The translations under genes were made by a program, and so were the position numbers. A stretch of DNA of 64,000 nucleotides, from assembly GCA_032718565.1 (NCBI GenBank), contig JAVGVS010000543.1, positions 139,001 through 203,000 of the forward strand, given 5' to 3'. This DNA is from Distichodus sexfasciatus. Lineage: Eukaryota > Chordata > Actinopteri > Characiformes > Distichodontidae. This document shows, one piece after another, positions 1 to 13,300 of the stretch (its first letter is position 1; every line of letters starts with the position of its first letter). The notes under the pieces are model-generated. The model made no database searches and was not told the DNA's origin. It saw only the letters and a list, made by a program, of their open reading frames with translations.

Positions 1-498
1 CGCTTTTGGACCAATAAGCCACTAGAGCACTACAACAAGCAGTGTTTTCAGCGTAAAAGTATTGGTGATATTAGAGCACTGCACATATCTTTACTGTCAG
101 TTACATAAAGACAGAGGCAAATTATAGCACCTTTGTGGTTCCATACGAGCACAAGTGGAGTGTTTCGAGAGCGTGTAGGCACAAGTTCCACTGAATTTGG
201 CAGAAAATGTGCCATAGTGTGATTATTTATTATTATCGGCTATGAAATGACTGGGTATGAGATTTGCTGTAATTTCCACAGTTGTATTTATTAGAAACAG
301 TAGCCTTCTCTGCAGTGTAGTGCTGGGAGAGATAAGATCGGGTTTAATTTGCACTAGCGCCAAAAACTCTTCTCATAAACCGCTTAACGTGAACAAAGGG
401 CATGAATCAGGCAAACGTAGAAGAGAAAAGGACTGAGGTTTAAAGAAGCTTGAACACGGCAGAGCAGCTCCAGGATGCTTTAAGGGAAAGTCTCTCAC
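1..498. other. Intron of ezh2, left edge
   Basis: This is intron sequence downstream of the SET-domain exon. I searched the minus strand for the next SET exon (it should follow Cys-Gly-Glu) and do not find it, so the remaining ezh2 exons lie left of the window. No repeat was recognised with confidence. Confidence 0.6.
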
Positions 499-594
499 CT
501 CGCCGCAGTACTCAGAGATGAACTCGTTCTTCTGAACCGGCTCTTTAATGAAGATTCCCCAGCCTGCCACATCAGACGGAGCCAGCAGCAGGTG
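499..594 (-). CDS. ezh2: ezh2 exon 16 (start of SET domain)
   Basis: A 96-bp exon encoding HLLLAPSDVAGWGIFIKEPV and on to EFISEYCGE. Its acceptor is ttcag and its donor is gtgaga. The tyrosine of EYCGE is the position often mutated in human lymphoma. Confidence 0.95.
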
Positions 595-3500
595 CTGAAC
601 ACAAACAAACAACATCCACAACACACCTTTAAAACCAAACACAACTTCACACCATGTGCAGATAATCAAAGGTTTGGCTGATGTTTGATGAAGCACTAAC
701 TGTAACTAGAAGCATTTTCGCAAGGAAACACAAATGTGACCCTCCACGGCAAAACCAGTCGCTTGTCACAAATTTTCAATTTATTATTTTCAATTTTCAG
801 TTATTATGAATGAATGGGACGACATATGACTGAGATATCAACATTCAAAGGAGTCGGGTTTCTCCTGTCACGCCAAGTGAGAAACAGAGAAATCTGCCTT
901 TGAAGTTGACTATCGCCGTAGCACTCACAGACGCTTGGTGCGGTCGCGGCTACGTTTGCATTTACGGTAGCCTACGCTGCATTCACAGCCACACGGATAG
1001 CCTACCTGCGTTAGGTTAACTGAACTCGGGAGACGAAGACGGATTCCGCAGAAATATCTTCACGCTAGTCAACCAGTGGATTTAGCGTAAATATTGGAGT
1101 AGAGCGGTCAAAACAGAAACTTTTAACATTCTGCTGGAATTGAATTCCTCACCTCAAGAAAGTCACGTTTTTAGGATGGAAAGGGTCAGTTTTTCAGCCA
1201 AATTTATTCACAACAGTACAGTATAGACCTTCCACTGTTTCAAAACACTAAAAACAAAAAATCCAAAATTTTACCCCACGCAACATAAACGCTCGTTTTT
1301 CTCGGAAACCTCCGTTGCGACAAGCATCTGGTTTTGCCGTGGAGGGTCACAAATATGATTGCTTTTTCGCAGCAAGAGGATTAGGGTCAGAGTTATCACA
1401 TAATCACATAACGAATCCCATTTATGACAAACGGCACCGTTCATAACGCACAACACAATCACAAATAACGAACAAATTTTCACCCCACGCAACATAAACG
1501 CTCGTTTTTCCTCAGAAACCTCTGTTGCGACAAGCGCCTGGTTTTGCCGTGGAGGGTCACATATTACCAGGTGCAGCCTTGCTTCTTACCCTTTCCCCCA
1601 GTAATGAATATCTTAACAAGACAAAATAGACCCTTGTGCTAGATTTAGTGTCTCCAGCGGCGTCCTTGAGGCCCCGGAGGAGTAGATGAAAAGGTCCCTT
1701 CTTGGGTGCGAGGGAGAGAGCGTTTCCAACACGGAGAGAGAAACACTGACCGGTTGAATGAACATCTTGTAAGAACATCTTTACTCTTTTCCGTAATAAA
1801 GCTTTTGAAACTTCAAGAACTCTCCGCCTCATCACTGGCTCTTCAATTCTCAACCCGAGAATCCAACAACTTTAAGTTGGTGGCGTAATGGTCAGGTGTT
1901 CGCCTCGTGATCAGAAGGTTGCCGGTTCGAATCCCAGACCGGTAACGTTGACACTGAGGTATTCATGAGCAAGGTACCGTCTATAAGCACTGCCCATGTC
2001 AGTGTGGTGTTGGTGTGGTGTGTTCACAATGACGACTCGCTCACTTTCACTTAAGACAGAAGGTGCGGGCCGTATAAAAATCCCATCTCAGACTCTGGAC
2101 GTGACTGGTGTAAGCTGTACCTATCTGACATACGATAAATGTCTCATAAAATATCGGCTGAAAATCTAAGCATCTGCCCGACACCAATGCCTTTTAAAAA
2201 AAAGTTATCGGCCGATTCCGATATGATTCGGACATTACTGTGCATCTCTATGAGTAAGTGGACGTGGTTGTGGACGAGAGTGTCTGCTAAATGCTGTAAA
2301 TATAAGTGGCGATGCGAGGCGGGACTCTGACCTTCTTGGCTCCTCTCTGGATGCTGCAGTTCTTGCAGGAGACGTTCTTGCTGTCCCAGTGCTCGGCCGC
2401 TCCGCAGGTGAGACACAGGTCGGGGTCGCACTCCCTCACCGCCAGGTAACACGGACACTGCTTGGTGTTGCACTGAGCCTTACAGCGGCATCCTGGGAAA
2501 CGGTTTTGACCTGCGCGCAGACACACACATGCCCAATCAGACCTCCAACAAGAGCTGAGCAATTTATTTAAACTAAACAGATTAAAATCGATTATTAAAA
2601 TCCATAGAACTATTTTAATAATCGATTAGTTTGATCTACGTTATTATACACATACTGTACGTACAGTGGCTACTCCCTAATGTGGGGTCAGTAAGCTAAC
2701 CAAAGCCGCAGTGGCAGTAAAGCAGCATTAAGCTGGACGGCAGTCGCCATAAAAGAAGAATAAGAAGGAGAGGAGGATCAGTGCCGTGTCTCGCCGTCAC
2801 AAAAACTGAAGTAGTCGCGTAGAAAACTCATGTTTTTCATGATGTAAACACATGCTGTTTGTTAGCGCGCGCCACTCTCAGGGAAGTTATTCACTCAAGC
2901 GTCCAGTTCAGTCAAATATTCACATTTGTTACAGACAAAACTCATTTTTAGCTGATAACAAAAACAATCAGTGTTCTACTCACAATACAGACATTTATTT
3001 GATATTTCAGTGATTATTCCGATGTGTGTCCACCACGTTATTGTGACGTGACTCTCATGTGGAACGCCGTCTTGCACAAAAATGTAGTTCTCTCCCAGAA
3101 ATGAGTCAAAAATCAGTGAGTCCAAAATCGAATAAAAATGGCCAAAACTTCAATATTTCTTCATTTTCAATTAATCAGAAAATATTTCCATTCTATAATG
3201 TTAGAGAGTAAAACATAAATATAGAAAAACAGAAACAGTTTGGTTTAATAAAAAATGCTGGAAATAGTAGTTTTTTTCCCTCTTCTTAATCCGATTAATA
3301 GAAAAAATAACGAAATAATCGTTAGTTGCAACCCTCATTTAAACTGACTTTCAGAACCTCTGATCTATATCATGTCCAAAAACAATCCTGTTAATACTTT
3401 CTCCCTGAGGGTGTTCACGTGCCATCCACTTAAAAACATAACACCACACGCCACATGATTCCACCCCGTTCGCACTCTGCAACTACATCCGCGTGAAAAA

Positions 3501-6500
3501 ATGAAGTTATTTTAAAATCACAAAGATTTTTGGGGCATTGGCCAATCATTCCCATATGTGACCCTGCCTATGATAACCCAGCTAAAGTCATTTTTTGGCA
3601 ACTCTCTGTTTTATACATAAAATAATTCCACATAATTTAAGGAACATTTTCTGCAAATTTCACCTTGATATCTTTAATACTGACCAAGTAAGGCCATGTC
3701 AAAGATTTGGCAAATTACAGGCTCAGAAAAGCAGGTTTTTGAGAAATTTCAATGTAAAAACACACATTTTCAACACTGATGCATCTTTGAGCCATAATTA
3801 TCCTGACTGTGTGTCATATACCAAATTAAAGCTTACATTCTCCCATTTCAAGTGATATATGACACATTTATGGAAAAATTCTGATACTTTTGGAAAATGG
3901 GTCTATTTATTATGATATGCATGGCGAAAAAGCGTGCATATCAACACGAAAAATCATGTTTAAACTAGGGGTGGGACTCGATTAAAAAATTTAATCTAAT
4001 TAATTAGAGGCTTTGTAATTAATTAATCTTGATTAATCGCATTTAATCGCACAAGAAAATTTGCCCCAAAGCGCAATTTTTTTTATTATTATTATTTAAA
4101 AGGGTTTTAGTGGGCGACAGAATCAAATAAGAGACATGAACACGAATATTGTAAACTCAAGCTGTTTTCATTTCTGAAAAAAAAAGCATTTAAACTGCAT
4201 TTCAATTCAAAACAGACACCTGCCGACACCTTTTGTTGGTACTCGAACTGGGACTGGTAGCGCTAACAGCTCCCACAGTTTCTGTGCTCGCTGCAACATG
4301 TTTTGCATTTAGATGGTACCGTACGGTCGAAGTGCTTCGGTGGTATGCAAAGTCCTTTTTGCACAGTTTGCACAAAACCACGCTTTTGTCAAGGCTTCCG
4401 TCAGGTAGTCTTTTGAAATGAAATTTGCCTCCGATCAGTCCCAGCAATGCGCTTTCTTCCGATTCTTCCATTTTTGTAGCTCTGATGTGTGTGCATCAGC
4501 GTAATCGGTGGACCAGGAAATCGTGTACTGACAAAAGTTCCCCTTTGCTTGGAATGCAGGGTGTGATTAAATGCGTTATTTTTTTTAACGCGTTATTTTT
4601 TTCGAATTAATTAATCGCAATTAACGCGTTAAATTCCCACCCCTAGTTTAAACACTCGGGTACCTTCTGTTCCTTGCTTATTGGAAAAAAAAAATTACCT
4701 CAGAATTACCTCAGAGTTAGCGTCGAAGTCTTTTTTTTTTTTTGAGAGAGATACCAAGCATAAAATATCGATGAAATAGCCTGGTTAGATTGACAAAACG
4801 TTCATCTACCAAAAACAAAGCAGTGTTTCTGATGTGTACACAGTGACACAAAGCAACACACACAGAAAGCGGCACCCGGCTAAAGTCGCCATTTTTCTAC
4901 CTCCTCTTTACCTGACGTGACTGCCGCGGATACACATTGATCTTAATGTCTGTATGCACTTTAACAGTAGTTCCTAAACCGAATAACACCCAAATCACCA
5001 GTTGTTTTTGCACATAAAGTAATCCCAAAGACGTTAGAAAAGCAATGTTTACGAAGCCAACCTCCGGTATTTTCCGGTGGAAAATGGAAACGTAAGGTGA
5101 ATAAAATCACGAATTTCGCTATTTATCCTGTTAGAAATTACATTTCAAACATTACATCCGAAAACCTCAGAACATAATCTATCATTTACTGCAATAAACT
5201 CATATGGCACATTGTTGACATTTTTCTCGCTATGACTACTTTGACGCTCTTTATTTCATATTTAGATTTGGCGATTTTAGCCGGGTTTTCACAGGCGGGG
5301 TCACATATGGTGCAACCCTAGTAAATAATGTGACGTGTAAAGCATAAGAATAGTGTGATAGAGACTGTATTAGCCGTGAGTGTGCCAGTGAGTGTGTGAG
5401 TGCGCGTACTTACACTCCGAGCTACACTGGCAGAATTTCTCACAGAAGTTCTGGGCAGTGACACAGGGGCAGGAGCTGTCACACGGCTGCCTCGGGTGGT
5501 CACACGGCTGGTAGTTGTACACGTGATTGGAGGAGCCATCTGTGGGTTCAGACATCAGCCAACAACATGTTAATAACGCATCATAAACAATTCATCAAGA
5601 CGCCTGGAAATGTGACTCGAATACAGTATATTACAAGCGTTTTTACAAGCAAGTTAAGCAATCAGTGCGCCCGCTGATAGAAGGCTTCAGGAAGCTACGG
5701 TTTAATTGCTTAATAAAGAATTCTTCCCCGTCCAGGCATTCACAGCTACTAAACTGCTTTGCTGGTTCAAATTAAACCACGTCGCCTCCGTAAATTAACT
5801 GTAGCCTAATTAGGGCTGTGTGTATGTAGTATGACCAAAATCTCATACCCCGATATGTCATTTCGTGTCCTGATGATGATGATTATACGTCACAATATAG
5901 CATATTTTCTGTAAATTCAGTGCAAATTTCATGCCTGCGCAAGCTCAGCTTTGCCTACGTGTGCCCTCAAAACACTCTGTATGCATCCATACTTTCACGC
6001 AACTGACAATAAAACACCATTTTTATACGGCGTTTTATTTGTTAAAATGCTGGTTGTCCTGCGGCGCTCTAGTGAGATGCGGTCAAATACCGCTTTTTAT
6101 GCAGTAAAATGCCTGTAAAAGGCGGTGCTTTTTACGGCGCTCTAGTAAGGGGCCTTAAAGGCAAATCGTGGCCCTTCTGGCGTTCCATCGATCTGAGCAT
6201 GAGAGCACCGAGCGTTTCTAGCGGGCGTGTAAGCAGCGTTGAGCGCACACAGACACCAGATTTTGCTTGTGAAAGTTCCACTGTGCACTTAGAATAGCAG
6301 TCCCTCCAGGATTTTGCGGGGCCATTGTTTTGCCAATTTTGCGGCAGCTTTTCAAAAAAAATTTTTTTGGCGTTTTGTTGCAATAACGTTGTGGGAGCAA
6401 TTCAAAGTTGCAGAAAAATTTGTGATTTTTGTCACCCTTTATAAGAAATCTTCAAAAATTAATTAAAATGAAGGGAAAACACTTATTTTTATTAACCATT

Positions 6501-7307
6501 AATCATTATTATTTTTTAAAGGGGTTTATCAAACCTAACAAGGAGATGAGCTCGCTGACGTATGACTTAACGTTTTGCAGGAAAACAATAATTGGTCCAA
6601 AATTACAGCACACAAACATAACAGCATTATATTCTCTGTGTCGACAGCCACGTGGTGCCGTGGTGACCAATACAAACGCTCATCCAAGCCATCAACAAAC
6701 ATTGCTGTAAACTGTGTATTTTGCAACACCACAAAATAAACCCTAGAGTATAATATGAAACAGCAGGCATGTTAATTCCGTCATATGGTACAGCCATATT
6801 ATTATTTTTGACTTTCAACGATATTTAGTAATTACAAGGTGCGTTACTGTGGCTCTGCCGCCGTCTCTACTCTCTGTGACGTCTGCTCTTGACTGACTGC
6901 TTCTTTTAATGTGCCGCCCACAACAGTCTCTGATTGGCTATGCGTCACACATGGCTGGCTATATGCTGCTTAATTTGAAAGTTTTAAAATGTAAGTTTCA
7001 TAAAGTTACTAAAATCTTTAAAGTTAAAGTATGAACAAGTTCAAGAATTTATAAACAAAAGTTATTTGAATAAAGTTTTGTGTTGCTGTTTGCCAACGAT
7101 TCTCTTTTTTCGATTATTGGTTCCCAGCCCCATAAACTAGCAATAATCAGTATCGATACGGGTCTGATATCGATAAAACCAATATCAATCGAGCGCTAAT
7201 ACAAACCTTTCTTAAGTTGAATTTTTCGGCAGTGAGTCGCCCACAACCTACGAGGCAAGCAGACGAAAATATTTTCAGTCAAAAAATATGCTGTACGAGG
7301 CATCCAG

Positions 7308-7374
<67 letters not shown>

Positions 7375-10300
7375 GTGTTTTCTCTTTTTCTTCCTCGGAG
7401 GTGTGTCTTCATCCTCCGCAGGAGCACGTGCAATGATGCTGGATTCCTTTACCCTGAACTCGTACACCTGCACAAAATACCAAGCACGCCAAACTGAAAG
7501 CCCACCGTGGACTCAGAGGAATACGCCCTCCAGCTCAGCAGAGATGAGACGAGCGTGGTTAAGGCTGCGACTACTCTAGCGGAACTTCGGCGCTATTCAT
7601 AGCTGTACTTTTTGGTGAAAATATCCAATCACGAAGCTAAACTAACATTGGGTTTTTGTCACTTCAGCTTGTCTGCAGACTCCAAACGCGATATCCGTTC
7701 CTTCTGGTCACTCACACACACCAACCTGTCTGCAGGTCTTTGTCCCGATGAGTCGAGCGATGGCACAGAAGTTGTCGTAGTAAGTGCCGATGAGGACTCT
7801 GAAGAGCGAGGCCTCCGCTCCGCTCCACTCCACGTTTTCGGGCCCCTCGGCGGCCACCTTCAGCTTCACTGGAGTCTGGCAGCGCGAATTTGCCTCTGCC
7901 CAAAATAAAGGGTTCAAATTTGATGTGACACCATATTTCTGAGGTAACGCAAGGCAGAAGTCCTGAACGTGCACCTACACATGATCACCACATGGATTTG
8001 GCATTTTACTCACACATCCATTTATCCCTTTAAAATCTTTTAATCCTTTAATTTGCTTAATTTTATATATTTGATGAATTGTATGAATTATGTATTTGTT
8101 GATTTCAGCACAGTACTTATAAAACCAAGAACAACACCGAGCTAACCTGGCAGAACAAGACCAATCTTGTCTGGACCCCAGCAGTTTATTTACACTTTTC
8201 TTGAAGCGTTACCAAGCAGCGTTGTCTAAAATGAACAAAATTTCATATCCTGATACCAGTCATTTCATATCCCGATAACCATATGTATCGCAATATAGTA
8301 CAATTTCTGTAAATTCAGTGGAATTTTCACAAGCAAAATCTTTTGTTTGCTCATATGGAACACCAAAGGCGCCACAACTTGCCTGTATTTTTACACAATT
8401 AACACTAAAACATGTTTTTTTACACCGTTTTACTCTAATATTCTGGCACTTTTTACGCAGTTGAAAACATTGCTTTCTGTCACGTTCTAATGAAACAGAA
8501 CCGATTTCATTTTGTTCCCCATAAAATGTCTGTAAAAAGGTGGCGTTTTTGTCACCGTAGTAAGTGAGTGAGTGATTGTCATTGTGAACACATCACAGCA
8601 CAGCACACAGTGCACCACAAACAAATGTGACCTCTGTGTTTGACCCATCTGTGAAGGAGCAGTGGGCAGCTGACATGGGCAGAGGCCGGGGAGCAGTGCT
8701 TGGGGACGGTACCTTACACGCATGTTCCAAACACTCGGCACTCTCACACTCCGATATATGGAACGCCAAAAGTGCTACAATTCGCCTTGAAGACCCAAGT
8801 CTTGCGGGGCCACGTAACGGTAGGGCGTTTGCCCCATGATCAGAAGGTCGCCGGTTCAGATCCCAGAATGGCAAAGTTACCGCTGAGACAGCACCTTCGG
8901 CGTTCCGTAGATACGAGTGTGAGAGCGCGGAGTGTTTGGAGCATGTGTGTGGACAGAGTTGAGCGCACAGACGCCACTTTACATTTACAGCGTTTAGCAG
9001 ACGAGCTTTGTAGTGCACGACTGTTCTTTGATCTGTAAAGCTATGTTTAAAATCAACAACTGCCTTTAAACCAAGTTACTGCAGAAGTTATATACTTCAA
9101 CAAAAATGAAAGTTCACAGACAAATGTGCGTTTTTGAGGGGAAAACAACGTAAACAGTAATTATGAGGTGTAAATTAGAAGGGACGCACCGATCCAAGTT
9201 TTTCAGTTCCAATGCCGATGCCGATACTTGAGCTTTGGGTATCGGCCGATCCCGAGTACCGATCCGATACCAGGGTTTTTTTTTTTTAACCTCTACAGTC
9301 CTAAAATAATTTGGGGTGTTTGTCTATACCTTTGTTTTTAGGCTTATTATAGTGTTTGTGTAGAAGTTAGGCCTCGTTCACACAGACGTCTGAACCAGGT
9401 GTTTTTCTGCCGTTCGTGGCACCAGGTGAGTGCCGACCGTTTTTCTGCTCATTGGAGCAAATCAAAGCGTCCACACGGGCGTTCGGCCGGCTGCGCGTTC
9501 GGGTGGCGTCAAATAAACGCTGCATGCAACGTTTTCTTGGCGTCAAAATCCCGACGAACGAGAGGAAAACGACGCTATTGCGAACACCAGTGAAACGCCA
9601 ATCGAACGCAGCTACAAAACGTAGCAAAAACGCGTTCAGAGGGCGTTCATTCCGAACGTCCGTGTGGACGAGGCCTTAGTCATACATGCCTTATGTTGTT
9701 GTGTTTAGGACATAAGGACAGTCTGTTTTATTGGATGAAGAGATATTTTATGGTTTAGCACTATGAAGATAAATAAGGTTAGTTGCAGGTGGAAACACCT
9801 ATTTATTCATTTGGAATCCATCTGGATATAGAATTAAATTATTTAATAACAAATAATGCATCTTTCTATATTTATTTTTACTCTCTAACACTATAGAATG
9901 TAAAAAGTTTTTCTGAATAATTTACTCATTTTAGCCTACACCTCATTTTGGACATAATGGCGTTCCACACGAGAGTCGTTTGGTCTAATGGCGTTCCACA
10001 CAATAACACAAACTCGCGTCTGGGAATGAACACTAAAAACATGGAGTAAACGTCTGTACTGTGAGTGGAAAGCTGCTGGTTGTTATTTATCAGATATAAT
10101 ATAAGTTGTGTGTGTAATAAAGGGGAAGATTTGACCGAACTGGAACACTTTAGTGAATGTTGGACTTCCCTGTGAGAGACGCCCGCACTAACAAACACAG
10201 CGAGGAACACAGAGATGGCGAGCGAGAGCTGGTGTTGTTAAAGAAAATAAAAGACTATAATTAGCTTATACATATAGTTCTGCTCGTTGTCATTTCTGTA

Positions 10301-13300
10301 TGTAGGAATTAGAGCGAACTGAATGTCGAGCGAAGTGAGCGTGCATGCATATGCAACCGTAGAAAACCTACAGATGGGCTCCATAGATCGGCCCAGTGCC
10401 ACCGATACCCGGTCCAGCCATTTGAGACGTTATCGGACCAATATCCCATCCACGTATCGGTTCGGTACGTCCCTATAAATTAGTCTCCGAGATACTAATA
10501 TTTTGCTTGTGAAAGTTCCACTGTGCGCTCAGAACTGAGACACAAATATAACACCATAGTATTTTCCATGTCTACATCCACATGGTGCCGTGGTGACTAC
10601 TGCAAAGCCTCAACGAAACCGGCAACAAACACTGCTGTAAACAGTGTATTCTGCGACACCACCAAATAAACAATAGAGTATAACATGAAACGCCAGATGT
10701 TTTAATTTAAATATCCAATAGATTTCATTATCCCTAGTTACTGATGGGTAAAATAAACTGTTCATAAACGTTGGTGTTAAAACCTACCTCTCTGGTGCAG
10801 AATTAAACCCCAAATACAACAGAAGACCAAGAGCGTTAAAAGCTGATGGTTTTCTTTAACAGAAATGGTGAGTTTGGCTGATGAAGTTTTGCAATATTTG
10901 GCTGTGAAACAGTGAGGCTGTTCTTCGTTTATATTTTGTGAAATGGTTTTAGTGCTCGGGTAAATGTAAATGTTATTTGCAGGGTAGTTTCACGGTGATA
11001 AAAGCTGACCATGATATAGCCCGTGTCTTAAATTCCTAACAAATGGTCTCAGCACGATGACTCCTCCCTCAGCATAACGCTGCTGTAAACCAGAAAGTCT
11101 CTGCACCTGAGGAGCTGGTGGTCTCGTCCTTCTTGTCGTCGTCGTCCTTGTCGTTGAAGTCGTTGCTGTCGGTTCCTCCTTCGCGATCGCTGTCCGTGTC
11201 TTTAGTCTCGGTGCAGACGGTGGGGGTGCTGGGCCTGCTGCTGCTGTTGGGGAGTCTGCCCCGGCGTCGGCCCACTGCCCGCTTCAGCGGCGTCTTCACC
11301 CGCTCCGCCACCACGCCTGCTGGGTACTCCTTCACCATGCCATCCTGACACACAACACACACACCCACACACCCCGGAGTTAACGTCTCAAGCAGCGGGT
11401 ACAAATGCACATTTCCACCATTTAATTAACTAAACTTTCACTTCCGTAATCGTAGCCACTGTGATATGACCGAACTTAAAAATTAATTGATGAACTCCCA
11501 TTTGGATTTGTTTTTAGGGATGCACGATGTGGGAATTATTGGCCGATGCCCATTACTGACTGAGTCGAGCGCAAGTGCAGACATAGTTGAGCGTGGTGCT
11601 GGGTGATAAAACAATCTAAAAAAATTTGAATCGAGAAAAATGTCATGACGATAACCATGATAAACGTAGGCTATAAAATTCAATCGCACTTGTTTGCCCC
11701 ACCACGTTGAGTTAGACCATGTCTTTGGCCTATCACGTAGCAAGTGGGCTTGGCATAACGCCAGCACAAAAGCCAGTGATGCAAATTTGCTCACTGCACA
11801 CAAATGTGACCCTCCACGGCAAAACCAGTCGCTTGTCACAAATTTTCAAAATTGAGTTATTACGTTTTCATGAAAGGGCATAAATCAAGCTTCAAAACGA
11901 TACCTATATGGAATGAATGGGACGACATATGACTGAGATATCAGCATTCAAAGGAGTCGGGTTTCTCCTGTCACGCCAAGTGAGAAACGGAGAAATCTGC
12001 CTTTGAAGTTGACTATCGCCGTAGCACTCACAGACGCTTGGTGCGGTCGCGGCTACGTTTGCATTCACGGTAGCCTACGCTGCATTCACAGCCACACGGA
12101 TAGCCTACCTGCGTTAGGTTAACTGAACTCGGGAGACGAAGATGGATTCCGGAGAAATATCTTCACGCTAGTCAACCAGTGGATTTACCGTAAATATTGA
12201 AGTAGAGCGGTCAAAACAGAAACTTTTAACATTCTGCTGGAATTGAATTCCTCACCTCAAGAAAGTCACGTTTTTAGGATGGAAAGGGTAAGTTTTTCAG
12301 CCAAATTTATTCCCAACAGTACAGTATAGACCTTCCACTGTTTCAAAACACTAAAAATCCAAAATTTTACCCCACGCAATATAAACGCTCGTTTTTCTCG
12401 GAAACCTCCGTTGCGACAAGCGACTGGTTTTGCCGTGGAGGGTCACAAATAAGCCGTGTTGTAAACATCACATCCCGGTCACTGCCTCTTCCTGCTCTTG
12501 CCATCAGGCAAGAGATACAGAGCAATGAAAACAAGGACAAACCGCCTTAGAAACTGTTTTTATCCAGAAGCAATCATGGCCATAACCTCGAAATAAAAAC
12601 TGCTTCATATCATTCCCCCCAATGTGCAGTAATAGACCTTAAGTCAACCTGGGCAATTTGTACTTTTTAACCAGTGCAAGGTTTGTAATTTTAGTAGATA
12701 TAACAAGTGCAATTCCTCCTATATATTGCAGTTTATTTATTACTATTTTTATTACTATTGTTATATATACTCTTATCTTCTTGTCTTTTAACTATTGTGC
12801 CTCACACTGAGTTGACTGCACTTTCAATTACATTGCTCCTTTGTAAAAAAGTGACAATGACAAAGATTTATCTAATCTTATTAACAAAGTGGCCGCGCGT
12901 GTAAGAAAAGATGTTGTGCAACCAGGACGGCCACTCGCCTCCCGCCTTGACTACGTCTCCTCCTCCCACCCCGGAAAACATAAATCATATAATAAAGATC
13001 CTGCCGCGCCCACGCATCAATAGACGATCAAAACTGAGCAAGCAGTTTGTTTAATATTGTTTGATTATTTTAACTTGTTCATTCAGTTTGTATAAGAATA
13101 CAAAAAAAACCCAAAACATGACAATATATTGTAATAATTATCAAAATCGATCAGCTCTAGCTGCATCATCAAATGCATCACCGGCTAAAAATATTGGGCA
13201 AATCTAAGGCCATGTCCACACGTACACGGGTATTTCTGAAAACGGAGGTTTTCCGTTTTCTTTTTTTTTTTTTTTTTTTTTTTATCGCGTCCACACGAGC

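Larger units (their letters stand above)
3558..5304. mobile_element. Larger GTGACCC-ended element, interrupted by a hAT
   Basis: The left end GTGACCCTGCCTATGA and the inverted right end GTGACCCCGCCTGTGA match closely, and the match continues through AACCC-GCTAAA. ATAT is duplicated outside (3554-3557 and 5305-5308). The termini resemble those of the 736-1350 family and likewise carry a 4-bp flank. A complete hAT element (3966-4645) sits inside. No transposase was recognised. Confidence 0.7.

Noticed and set aside
1876..1950. tRNA gene suggested by A-box and GGTTCGAATCC
   Set aside because: The same head plus body and tail occurs many times in both orientations, so it is a tRNA-derived SINE. 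The cloverleaf stems also do not pair.
7217..7579. Long plus-strand ORF with Thr-His repeats
   Set aside because: It is the reading of the (AC)n microsatellite and the antisense of ezh2 exons 12-13.
8593..9018. 141-residue minus-strand ORF
   Set aside because: It overlaps SINE pieces and repeat fragments and has no conserved domain.
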